Assembly (NCBI RefSeq): GCF_018131075.1
Contig: NZ_JAFCLS010000015.1
Coordinates: 62,001 to 126,000, forward strand
Origin: Bradyrhizobium sp. JYMT SZCCT0428
Lineage (GTDB): Bacteria > Pseudomonadota > Alphaproteobacteria > Rhizobiales > Xanthobacteraceae
Direction of reading: 5' to 3'
Length of the DNA: 64,000 nucleotides
The notes beneath the pieces are model-generated. The model searched no databases. It was not told where the DNA came from and saw nothing but the letters and a program-made list of their open reading frames with translations. A program made the position numbers and the translations under genes. Within the stretch, counting starts at the first letter, position 1; the number at the start of each line of letters is the position of its first letter. Of the stretch, positions 15,357-22,908 are shown piece after piece.

Positions 15357-16481
15357 ATGGCGCAACAGCCGGCTCACTCGATTATCGCCGAACTCGAAGA
15401 TGCCGTAAGGGGTGGATCGCCAGCCCGACGCGTCGAAACCCTGCGTCCGGTCACCGATCTCTTCCTCAATGACGGCGAACGCCTCAGCGAAGACCAGGTC
15501 AAGGTGTTTGACGACGTGCTCTGCCTCTTGATCGCACGCGTCGAGACGCGGGCGAGAACCGAGCTCAGCAAGCGGCTGGCACCGCTCGACTACGCGCCGT
15601 TCGAAGTCATCCAATATCTCGCATGGGACGACGAAATCGCGGTCGCCGGCGAGGTGCTGACCCATTCCAGCCGCATCAGCACCGAAGCACTGGTCGAGAT
15701 CGCCAGCAGCAAGGGCCAGGACCATCTGCTCGCGATTTCGGCGCGCGACAATTTGCCGGAGGCCGTCACCGACGTGATCGTCGATCGCGGCCAAACCAAG
15801 GTCATTCGCAGGCTCGCGAAAAACGCGACCGCGCGGTTCTCCGAGGCCGGCTATTCCGGCATGGTCGCCCATTCCGAAGCTGACGACGAACTGGTCGAGA
15901 TCCTCGGCCTGCGCCTCGATCTTCCCGTCAAATTCCTGCGCGACCTGCTGCGCCGCGCCAAGGACGCCGTTCGCACCCGGCTGTTGGCCCTTGCGCCGCC
16001 CGCACTCCAGGAAGAGATCCGGCGGGTGATCGAGGACATCGTGCGCGAGGGACCTCCGTCCGGGCGCGACTTCCGCGTGGCCGAAGAACTGGTCAGGCTG
16101 ATGATGGAACTGAAAGAGCTGGACGACGCGGCCGTCTATGGTTTCGCCGAGGCGAAGAAGTTCGACGAGGTCATGGTCTCGCTCGCGGTCCTCAACGACG
16201 TGCCGGCCGAAATGATGGCCCGCCTGATCGAAGGGCCCCGCTCCGACCTGATCCTGATTCCCTGCCGGTCGGCCCGTCTGAACTGGCCGACGGTCGAGAG
16301 CATCCTGCGCAACCGCCCGGTGAAGCTGAAGATCGACAATCAGACACTAGCTGTTGCGGAACGGGACTATAGGAAACTGTCGATGGAAACCGCCCAGCGC
16401 ACTGTGCGCTTCTGGCAGTTGCACAACCGGATCGAGAAGCAGCCGCACGTACCGCCCGCGCCGGATGGCGCTCGTCCGTGA
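15357..16481 (+). CDS. DUF2336 domain-containing protein
   Basis: 374 residues, all-helical, with repeated helix pairs (RRVETLRPVTDLFL, VTDVIVDRGQTKVIRRLAKN, FLRDLLRRAKDAV, RMARLI-like MMARLIEGPRSDLI). This matches DUF2336, an alphaproteobacterial family of HEAT-like repeats with no known biochemical role. No signal peptide, so cytoplasmic. The ATG at 15357 has only a weak ribosome binding site. The gene stands alone: a long upstream gap, and a palindromic half repeat followed by the ilvC terminator downstream. Family call is confident, function is unknown. Confidence 0.85.
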   Translation: MAQQPAHSIIAELEDAVRGGSPARRVETLRPVTDLFLNDGERLSEDQVKVFDDVLCLLIARVETRARTELSKRLAPLDYAPFEVIQYLAWDDEIAVAGEVLTHSSRISTEALVEIASSKGQDHLLAISARDNLPEAVTDVIVDRGQTKVIRRLAKNATARFSEAGYSGMVAHSEADDELVEILGLRLDLPVKFLRDLLRRAKDAVRTRLLALAPPALQEEIRRVIEDIVREGPPSGRDFRVAEELVRLMMELKELDDAAVYGFAEAKKFDEVMVSLAVLNDVPAEMMARLIEGPRSDLILIPCRSARLNWPTVESILRNRPVKLKIDNQTLAVAERDYRKLSMETAQRTVRFWQLHNRIEKQPHVPPAPDGARP

Positions 16482-16488
16482 ATGAGAA

Positions 16489-16519
16489 TGGTGGGCACGC
16501 TTGCGCTTTGCCCACCCTA
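16489..16519. repeat. Palindromic intergenic repeat (half copy)
   Basis: Matches the right half of the element at 6461-6548 (TGGTGGGCACGC, then TGCGCTTTGCCCACCC) with one or two differences. It sits just after the DUF2336 stop. Confidence 0.85.
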
Positions 16520-16533
16520 CCGATCCTGCGAAT

Positions 16534-16560
16534 GAAAAAGGGCCGCGCAATGCGCGGCCC
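16534..16560 (-). terminator. Rho-independent terminator of ilvC
   Basis: Read on the minus strand, a perfect GGGCCGCGCA / TGCGCGGCCC-type stem with almost no loop is followed by TTTTTC. It lies 25 bases after the ilvC stop and would end the branched-chain amino acid cluster transcript. Confidence 0.85.
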
Positions 16561-16584
16561 TAATTCGTCTTGACCGTCGGACGA

Positions 16585-17604
16585 TCAGTTCTTGGTCTTG
16601 TCGACCAGCGCGCCCTTCTTGATCCACGGCATCATGTCGCGGAGCTTGGCGCCGACTTCCTCGATCGGATGCTCGGCGAGCTTGGCGCGGGTGGCCTTGA
16701 AGGAGGTCTGGTTGACCTTGTTCTCCAGCATCCAGTCGCGGGCGAACTTGCCGCTCTGGATATCGGCGAGCACGCGCTTCATCTCGGCCTTGGTTTCGGC
16801 GGTCACGATGCGCGGGCCGGTGACGTATTCGCCGTATTCGGCGGTGTTGGAGATCGAGTAGTTCATGTTGGCGATGCCGCCTTCATAGATCAGGTCGACG
16901 ATCAGCTTCACTTCGTGCAGGCACTCGAAATAGGCCATCTCTGGCGCGTAGCCGGCTTCCACCAGCGTCTCGTAGCCGCCCTTGATCAGTTCGACCAGGC
17001 CGCCGCAGAGCACCACCTGCTCACCGAACAAATCGGTCTCGCACTCTTCCTTGAACGTGGTCTCGATGATGCCGGCGCGGCCGCCACCAACGGCCGAGGC
17101 ATAGGACAGGCCGAGGTCGTGGGCGTTGCCGGACACGTCCTTGGCGATCGCGATCAGGCAGGGCACGCCGCCGCCGCGCTGATATTCCGAGCGCACGGTG
17201 TGGCCGGGGCCCTTCGGCGCGATCATTAGCACGTCGAGATCGGCGCGCGGGTCGAGCAGGTTGAAGTGCACGTTGAGGCCGTGCGCGAACACCAGCGCCG
17301 CACCCTTCTTCATGTTGTCGTGCAGATGCTCGCGGTAGATGTCGCCCTGCAGTTCGTCGGGGGTGAGCATCATGACGAGGTCGGCCCATTTGGCGGCCTC
17401 AGCGACTTCCATCACCTTGAAGCCGGCGGCTTCCGCCTTCTTGGCCGAGGCCGAGCCCTTGCGCAGCGCAATGGCCACTTCCTTGACGCCGGAATCCTTC
17501 AGGTTCAGCGCATGGGCGTGGCCCTGGCTGCCGTAGCCGACGATGACGACTTTCTTGCCCTTGATCAGGTTCAGGTCGGCATCACGATCGTAATAAACTC
17601 GCAT
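16585..17604 (-). CDS. ilvC: Ketol-acid reductoisomerase
   Basis: 339 residues, class I length. It isomerises and reduces acetolactate or acetohydroxybutyrate with NADPH in valine, leucine and isoleucine synthesis. The N-terminal GYGSQGHAHALNLKDSG at about 25 is the NADPH loop (followed by RKGSAS, whose Arg/Ser contact the 2'-phosphate). The knotted C-terminal domain has the metal ligands in DLFGEQVVLCGG and in YFECLHEVKLIVDL. The ATG at 17604 follows GAGGAAACG. It is the last gene of the minus-strand ilv cluster and ends at a strong terminator; a 147-base gap to the LysE gene may carry its own promoter. Confidence 0.97.
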   Translation of the reverse strand: MRVYYDRDADLNLIKGKKVVIVGYGSQGHAHALNLKDSGVKEVAIALRKGSASAKKAEAAGFKVMEVAEAAKWADLVMMLTPDELQGDIYREHLHDNMKKGAALVFAHGLNVHFNLLDPRADLDVLMIAPKGPGHTVRSEYQRGGGVPCLIAIAKDVSGNAHDLGLSYASAVGGGRAGIIETTFKEECETDLFGEQVVLCGGLVELIKGGYETLVEAGYAPEMAYFECLHEVKLIVDLIYEGGIANMNYSISNTAEYGEYVTGPRIVTAETKAEMKRVLADIQSGKFARDWMLENKVNQTSFKATRAKLAEHPIEEVGAKLRDMMPWIKKGALVDKTKN

Positions 17605-17750
17605 AGTCGTTTCCTCATCGGTGGCCAGAATGGGCCGGTTAATCAGGCATTTGGGTTAGGATGGAGCGCCGGTCGCCCGCGAATTTCCGGCGTTGTCTAG
17701 AGCATTTTCCGCTTTCTGGGAAACCCGTTTCTGCATGGCGCGGTGCGGCA

Positions 17751-18353
17751 TCATGCGTCCATGAAGACCGGGTAGAGCGAGGCCAGCAGCAGCACCGCCA
17801 TCACGATATTGAAGGCCCGGACCGCCCTCGGCGAGGTCAGGACCGGCCGCAGCGCGCTGCCGAACAGCGCCCAGGCGGTGCAGGAAAGCACCCCCAGCAA
17901 TAGGCTGAGGACGACCTGGATCGCGATGTTCCAGGGATAGGCCGCGATCGCCGCATAGGCCGTGATGGTGCCGATCACCATGACCCAGCCCTTGGCGTTG
18001 ACCCATTGGAACATGGCCGCGCCCCAGAAGGTCATTGGCCCGCGGCGGTTGTCCTGGTCGGCCGAAACCGGCCCGGACATCGCGATCGCGGCGGCAAGAT
18101 AGATCAGGTAAACGACGCCGGCATATTTTAGGACCGTCTGCAGCACCGGATAGGCGATGAAGATGGTGCCAAGGCCAAGCCCGACCGCGCCGACCATGAA
18201 CGCAAAGCCGACCGTGATCCCGGCGATGTGCGGGATGGTCGGGCGGAACCCGTAAGTCAGCCCCGAGGACAGCAGCATGATGTTGTTCGGCCCCGGCGTG
18301 AAGAACATCACGGTGGCGAACAGCACGAAGGCGATCAGCAGCGAATGTGACAT
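17751..18353 (-). CDS. LysE/RhtB family amino acid exporter
   Basis: 200 residues with about six membrane helices. The family hallmark FFTPGPNNIMLLSSGLTYG is at residues 18-36, and a conserved FQWVNAKGWVMVIGT lies near 115. LysE/RhtB proteins export amino acids such as lysine, threonine, homoserine or branched-chain residues. Its place between the acetolactate synthase genes and ilvC suggests export of a product or intermediate of this pathway (threonine or a branched-chain amino acid), which is inference. It starts 102 bases after the methyltransferase stop; a 29-codon open frame (18361-18450) occupies that gap. Confidence 0.88.
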   Translation of the reverse strand: MSHSLLIAFVLFATVMFFTPGPNNIMLLSSGLTYGFRPTIPHIAGITVGFAFMVGAVGLGLGTIFIAYPVLQTVLKYAGVVYLIYLAAAIAMSGPVSADQDNRRGPMTFWGAAMFQWVNAKGWVMVIGTITAYAAIAAYPWNIAIQVVLSLLLGVLSCTAWALFGSALRPVLTSPRAVRAFNIVMAVLLLASLYPVFMDA

Positions 18354-18455
18354 GGTGGCCTCACGCGATCTTTGGCAGAACTGTTTTTGAGGAGGCTTGC
18401 GAACGCTTCGCCAGCAGCATCACGGCGATGCAGACATCGGCCGGTTTCATTTTTT

Positions 18456-19154
18456 CTAGCTCTGTTGATGGTCCGGCTTCGGTTTGCGCAAAAGATAAGT
18501 GCCGTGCAGCGGCGCGTGGTAATCGACCGATTCCAGCGTGAAGCCGACATCGGTCAGCATGCGCTCGATCACCCAGCCGAAGGTCGAATATTCATCGCGC
18601 ATATGGGTGACCACGCTCTCGCGCTCGAAATCGTGGTTCTTGATCGAGAAATCGGCCCACGCCTCGACGTCGCGATCGACGCCGTCGGGCATGCTGACAA
18701 AGACGATGTCGCGCAGGTAGAAATTCGCGCCGGGCTTCAGCGCGGCATGGATCCGCGCCAGCGCCACCGCCTTCCAGAAATCCGGCAGATGATGCAGCGT
18801 GAATTCACTGACGATCAGGTCGTAGGAATTCGGCTGGTAGGCGAAGCTCAACATGCCCGCCGGCTGGGTGCGGACCGCGACCTTGCGGTCGCGCGCCTGG
18901 ATGTTGGCGAGCGCCAGCATCGCCGGCGAGATGTCGATGGCGTCGACCTCGGCGCCCATCAGCGCCGCCTCGACGGCCAACACACCGTTGCCGCAGCCGA
19001 TATCGGCCACCCGCCAGCCGCGCTCGACGCCGAGCATGGTCAGCGCCGCGCGGGCGCGGATGTCGCTGTCGTCATGCCGGTCGTAGATCGAGGCGACCGC
19101 GGAATCGAGCCCGAGTTGCCGCCGTTGATTGTAATACCAGTCGCGCGCCAGCAT
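18456..19154 (-). CDS. Class I SAM-dependent methyltransferase
   Basis: 232 residues. The SAM-binding motif I VADIGCGNGVLAVEAA is near residue 49, motif II DAIDISPAMLALA near 72, and a LIVSEFTLHHLPDFWKA segment near 114 matches motif IV/post-motif of Methyltransf_11/25 enzymes. The last residues KPKPDHQQS are polar. The start is three bases after the ilvN stop, so it is almost certainly in the ilvB-thr dehydratase-ilvN operon. The substrate is unknown; the position hints at a small-molecule acceptor but nothing in the sequence proves it. Confidence 0.85.
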   Translation of the reverse strand: MLARDWYYNQRRQLGLDSAVASIYDRHDDSDIRARAALTMLGVERGWRVADIGCGNGVLAVEAALMGAEVDAIDISPAMLALANIQARDRKVAVRTQPAGMLSFAYQPNSYDLIVSEFTLHHLPDFWKAVALARIHAALKPGANFYLRDIVFVSMPDGVDRDVEAWADFSIKNHDFERESVVTHMRDEYSTFGWVIERMLTDVGFTLESVDYHAPLHGTYLLRKPKPDHQQS

Positions 19155-19157
19155 GGT

Positions 19158-19700
19158 TCACATCCCCTCAGGCCCGCGCCCGATCGCGGCAACACCGGTG
19201 CGCGACACCTCGACAAGGCCGATCGGTCGCATCAGGTCGATGAATTGACTGACCTTGGCGGAATTGCCGGTGATCTCGAACACGAAGCTTTCGGTGGTGG
19301 CGTCGATCACGCGGGCGCGGAACGCGTCAGCCAGCCGCAGCGCCTCGACGCGGTTGTCGCCGCCGCCGCGCACCTTCACCATGGCAAGCTCGCGCTCGAT
19401 CGAGCGGCCGGTCAGAGTCATGTCGACAACGCGGTAGACCGGAACCATGCGATCGAGCTGGTGCTTGATCTGCTCGATCACCATCGGCGTTCCCGTGGTG
19501 ACGATGGTGATGCGGGAGAGATGTTTCTGGCTCTCGGTCTCCGAGACCGTGAGGCTTTCGATGTTGTAGCCGCGGCCGGAGAACAGCCCGATCACGCGCG
19601 CGAGCACGCCCGGCTCGTTCTGCACGAGCACCGAGAGCGTGTGCGACTCTGTCGGATCGTGGCGCTCTTCGAGGAAATAGGCGGATGCGGGCTGGTTCAT
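19158..19700 (-). CDS. ilvN: Acetolactate synthase small (regulatory) subunit
   Basis: 180 residues. The N-terminal ACT domain (LSVLVQNEPGVLARVIGLF, then GRGYNIESLTVSETE) binds valine for feedback control, and the C-terminal ACT-like part (MVKVRGGGDNRVEALRLADAF onward) holds the large subunit. It is also called ilvH in some species. I chose the ATG at 19700 because GGGAAC lies just before it and the 16 residues upstream are not family-like. It is separated from its large-subunit gene by a threonine dehydratase gene, an unusual but not unique order, and followed three bases later by the methyltransferase. Confidence 0.96.
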   Translation of the reverse strand: MNQPASAYFLEERHDPTESHTLSVLVQNEPGVLARVIGLFSGRGYNIESLTVSETESQKHLSRITIVTTGTPMVIEQIKHQLDRMVPVYRVVDMTLTGRSIERELAMVKVRGGGDNRVEALRLADAFRARVIDATTESFVFEITGNSAKVSQFIDLMRPIGLVEVSRTGVAAIGRGPEGM

Positions 19701-19719
19701 TGTCGTTCCCAAATCTTGG

Positions 19720-20715
19720 CTACGCCAGTGCCTTGGCGGCGGTGACATTTTCGTTGCGGGCGATCCATTTCCAGAACAGATCGAAATCGATATTGCCGCC
19801 GGACAGGATCAGCCCGACCCGCTTGCCGCGGAGCTTCGGCTTCTCCTGCAGGGCTGCGGCGAGCGCTGCGGCGCCGGCGCCCTCGGCGAGATTGTGGGTA
19901 TCGGTCCAGTAGGCCCGCACCGCGTCGGCGATTTCGTCGTCGGTCACCTGCACGATGTGCGAGGCGCCCTTGCGAATGATCGCCAGCGCCTCGGCATCGG
20001 GAACGCGGGTCGCCATGCCGTCGGCCAGCGTATTGCTGCTGTTGGTCTTCACCACGGTGCCGGCCGCGAACGACAGCGCATAGGACGGCGCTTCCGTCGA
20101 CTGCACGCCGACGATGTCAGTCTTTAGCCCGAGCAGATCACGCGCCAGGATGCAGCCGCAGATGCCGGAGCCCTGCCCGATCGGCACATAGAGCACATCG
20201 ATATCATCAGCGGCGCGCAGCAATTCCAGCGCGTAGGTGGCAACCCCCATCACGAGGTCGCGGTGGAAGGACGGCACCAGCTCGAGGCCCTCGCGTTCGG
20301 CGTGACGCTCGCATTCCTCGCGGGCGGACTGAAAATCCTCGCCATGCTCGATGAGGTTGGCGCCGAGAGCGCGCATCGACTGGTTTTTCTCGGCCGAATT
20401 GCCATGCGGCACATAGATCGTTGCCGGCACGCCGAAACGGCGCGCGGCGAAGGCGAGACTCTGGCCGTGATTGCCGCGCGTCGCCGAGATGATTCCTGAG
20501 GTCTGCGCCCGCTCGCGTTGCAGCCGCTCGACATAGACCAGCCCGCCCCGCACCTTGAAGGCGCCGATCGGGGTGTGGTTCTCGTGCTTGACGACCACGT
20601 CGGCGCCGAGCCGCTGCGCCAGCAGCGGCCACGCATGCGCCGGCGTCGGCGGCATCGCTGCCCCGACGATCCTGTGCGCGTGCTCGAGTTGCCCCAGGTC
20701 AAACATCGCCGTCAC
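19720..20715 (-). CDS. Threonine dehydratase, PLP-dependent, without ACT domain
   Basis: 331 residues, fold type II. The PLP lysine is in PIGAFKVRGGLVY near residue 53, the substrate loop in SATRGNHGQSLAFAA near 79, the phosphate loop in YVPIGQGSGICGC near 178, and LILSGGNIDFDL near the end. It deaminates threonine (or serine) to 2-oxobutyrate, the first committed step to isoleucine. Full-length IlvA enzymes carry C-terminal ACT domains for isoleucine inhibition; this protein ends before them. It overlaps the ilvB stop (GTGA at 20712-20715), so it is coupled to acetolactate synthase. A serine racemase or hydroxyaspartate dehydratase activity cannot be excluded. Confidence 0.87.
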   Translation of the reverse strand: MTAMFDLGQLEHAHRIVGAAMPPTPAHAWPLLAQRLGADVVVKHENHTPIGAFKVRGGLVYVERLQRERAQTSGIISATRGNHGQSLAFAARRFGVPATIYVPHGNSAEKNQSMRALGANLIEHGEDFQSAREECERHAEREGLELVPSFHRDLVMGVATYALELLRAADDIDVLYVPIGQGSGICGCILARDLLGLKTDIVGVQSTEAPSYALSFAAGTVVKTNSSNTLADGMATRVPDAEALAIIRKGASHIVQVTDDEIADAVRAYWTDTHNLAEGAGAAALAAALQEKPKLRGKRVGLILSGGNIDFDLFWKWIARNENVTAAKALA

Positions 20716-22487
20716 ACCAGCGCCTTGCCGCCGGCAAAGGCCGCCGCGGTCGCTTCGTCGGTCGCTTCCGCTGGCAACAGCATTTCATTGTGCGCCTTGC
20801 CGGACGGAATCATCGGGAAGCAATTTTCCAGCGCCGCGACACGGCAATCGAACAGCACCGGGCGCTTGACCGAGATCATTTCCTTGAGCGCTCCGTCGAG
20901 GTCGCCGGGCTTGATAGCCTGCAGGCCGACGCAGCCGAACGCGTCCGCCAGCTTGACGAAATCCGGCAGCGCCTCCGAATAGGAATGCGACAGCCGGTTG
21001 CCGTGCAGCAGCTGCTGCCACTGCCGCACCATGCCCATATACTGGTTGTTCAGAATGAAGATCTTGATCGGCAGTTCAAACTGTACCGCCGTCGACATCT
21101 CCTGCATCGTCATTTGCACCGAGGCATCGCCCGCGATATCGATCACGAGGCTGTCCGGATGCGCGACCTGCACGCCGAGCGCGGCCGGCAGCCCGTAGCC
21201 CATGGTGCCGAGGCCGCCCGAGGTCATCCAGCGGTGCGGCTCCTCGAAGCCGAAGAACTGCGCCGCCCACATCTGGTGCTGACCGACTTCGGTCGTGATG
21301 TAGGTGTCGTGCCCGCGCGTCGCCTCGAACAGCCGCTCGATGGCATATTGCGGCAGGATGACTTCGCTGTTCTTCCGGTAGGCCAGCGAATTGCGCGCCC
21401 GCCATACGGCGATCTCCTGCCACCACGCCTTGATATCAGGCTTTTTCGCTTCCGCCTTGAACACCTGCAACAGGTCGCCGAGCACGTTGCCGCAGTCGCC
21501 GATGATCGGCACGTCGACGTGGATGTTCTTGTTGATCGAGGACGGATCGATGTCGATGTGGATCTTCTTCGAGCCCGGCGAGAACGCGTCAGTGCGGCCG
21601 GTGATGCGGTCGTCGAAGCGCGCGCCGACGCACAGCATGACGTCGCAATCATGCATCGCCATGTTGGATTCATACGTGCCGTGCATGCCGAGCATGCCGA
21701 GCCAGTTCTTGCCGGTCGCGGGATAGGCGCCGAGCCCCATCAGGGTCGAAGTGATCGGAAAGCCGGTGACTTCGACCAGTTCGCGCAGCAATTTCGAGGC
21801 TTCGCGTCCGGAATTGATGACGCCGCCGCCGCTGTAGATCACCGGGCGCTTTGCGCCGGCGAGCAGCGCCACGGCTTTGCGGATCTGCGTCGCGTCGCCC
21901 TTGACCCGCGGCGTGTAGGAAACATGCACGTCGGACTTGCGCGGCGGATGATAGGTGCCGGTCGCGAACTGCACGTCCTTTGGCACGTCAACCACGACGG
22001 GGCCGGGACGGCCTGTCGTGGCGACGTAGAACGCCTCGTGCAGCACCTTGGCGAGATCGTTGACGTCACGCACCAGCCAATTGTGCTTGGTGCAGGGCCG
22101 CGTGATGCCGACGGTGTCGCATTCCTGGAACGCATCATTGCCGATCAGATGCGTCGGCACCTGGCCGGTGATGCAGACCAGCGGAATCGAATCCATCAGC
22201 GCGTCCGTCAGCGGCGTCACCATGTTGGTGGCGCCGGGGCCGGAAGTCACCAGCACGACGCCCGGCTTGCCGGTCGAGCGCGCATAACCTTCGGCGGCAT
22301 GGCCGGCCCCCTGCTCGTGCCGCACCAGGATGTGCTCGACCTCGCTCTGCTGGAAGATCTCGTCATAGATCGGAAGCACCGCACCGCCGGGATAGCCGAA
22401 CAAATGCTGGACGCCATGATCGATGAGCGCGCGCACGATCATCGCAGCACCGGTCATCTGGTTCGGATCGTGGCTCTTGTCGGTCAT
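20712..22487 (-). CDS. ilvB: Acetolactate synthase large (catalytic) subunit
   Basis: About 591 residues. It condenses pyruvate with pyruvate or 2-oxobutyrate. The N-terminal TPP domain has GYPGGAVLPIYDE and the activating Glu in RHEQGAGHAAEGYAR; the central FAD domain follows (MLGMHGTYESNMAM); the C-terminal domain has the TPP/Mg motif from IAGDASVQMTM to NNQYMGMVRQW. The ATG at 22487 follows AAGGAAAACGTC. Upstream are an attenuator hairpin and a leader peptide rich in Ile, Leu and Val codons, so expression should respond to branched-chain aminoacyl-tRNA. The stop overlaps the start of threonine dehydratase. Confidence 0.97.
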   Translation of the reverse strand: MTDKSHDPNQMTGAAMIVRALIDHGVQHLFGYPGGAVLPIYDEIFQQSEVEHILVRHEQGAGHAAEGYARSTGKPGVVLVTSGPGATNMVTPLTDALMDSIPLVCITGQVPTHLIGNDAFQECDTVGITRPCTKHNWLVRDVNDLAKVLHEAFYVATTGRPGPVVVDVPKDVQFATGTYHPPRKSDVHVSYTPRVKGDATQIRKAVALLAGAKRPVIYSGGGVINSGREASKLLRELVEVTGFPITSTLMGLGAYPATGKNWLGMLGMHGTYESNMAMHDCDVMLCVGARFDDRITGRTDAFSPGSKKIHIDIDPSSINKNIHVDVPIIGDCGNVLGDLLQVFKAEAKKPDIKAWWQEIAVWRARNSLAYRKNSEVILPQYAIERLFEATRGHDTYITTEVGQHQMWAAQFFGFEEPHRWMTSGGLGTMGYGLPAALGVQVAHPDSLVIDIAGDASVQMTMQEMSTAVQFELPIKIFILNNQYMGMVRQWQQLLHGNRLSHSYSEALPDFVKLADAFGCVGLQAIKPGDLDGALKEMISVKRPVLFDCRVAALENCFPMIPSGKAHNEMLLPAEATDEATAAAFAGGKALV

Positions 22488-22554
22488 GACGTTTTCCTTG
22501 GCTTGCTCCGGATGCGCTATGTCTGCGCGGCTTCGTCGGCTTGGATTCGGGAAA

Positions 22555-22577
22555 TAAAAAAGGGCCCCAGAGGCCCT
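22555..22577 (-). terminator. Attenuator hairpin of the ilvB operon
   Basis: On the minus strand AGGGCCTCTGGGGCCCT forms a tight stem followed directly by TTTTTTA. It sits 68 bases before the ilvB ATG and 28 bases after the leader peptide stop. An alternative pairing between GCACCGCC (in the leader's end) and GGCGGTGTGC just upstream of this hairpin is available, as expected for attenuation. Confidence 0.85.
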
Positions 22578-22604
22578 ATGCACACCGCCTGCAACTGGAT
22601 GGCC

Positions 22605-22670
22605 TCAGCCATCCCGGGCGGTGCGCCAGGGTACGACTACGATAAGGAGCTTGGTAATAATATTACGCAT
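22605..22670 (-). CDS. ilvB operon leader peptide (21 residues)
   Basis: The ATG (complement of 22668-22670) opens a 21-codon frame ending in TGA (complement of 22605-22607). The peptide begins MRN and contains the run IITKLLIVVV, in which eight of ten codons are Ile, Leu or Val; it then reads PWRTARDG. The position, the codon run and the hairpin with U-tract after it make a classical transcription attenuator: ribosome stalling when charged Ile/Leu/Val tRNA is scarce should favour the antiterminator and read-through into ilvB. No other gene explains this stretch. Confidence 0.88.
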   Translation of the reverse strand: MRNIITKLLIVVVPWRTARDG

Positions 22671-22834
22671 CGGACGGTCCAGACTTCCCGAAGATTACGC
22701 GGGTTATAGCGACCGAACCCCGGAAGTCAAGGGAAGGACGCTTTCAGCCCGATTAAGGCAGTGTAACGGGGTTCCGGCCGTTCGGCGAGTGCGAATTTGC
22801 TGTTCCCTGCCATGCAGGGGGCCTGGGAAGCCGT

Positions 22835-22908
22835 AGCCCGGATGAGCGTAGCGACATCCGGGGCGGCAGGGGTGTGAGATCCCGGATGTCGCTACGCTCA
22901 TCCGGGCT
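22835..22908. repeat. Large perfect palindromic repeat
   Basis: Arms of 28 bases (22835-22862 and 22881-22908) are perfect inverted copies, beginning AGCCCGGATGAGCGTAGCG, with an 18-base spacer. Elements with this core are widely scattered in Bradyrhizobium genomes (known from general knowledge, not searched here). The right arm contains the last codons and the stop codon of miaA. Confidence 0.92.

Noticed and set aside
17690..17740. Leader or attenuator before ilvC
   Set aside because: No leader frame with Ile/Leu/Val codons and no hairpin with a T-tract; a plain promoter is more likely.
20790..22709. Very long open frame antisense to ilvB
   Set aside because: Its codons mirror the GC-rich third positions of ilvB; the product has no family pattern and ilvB is certain.
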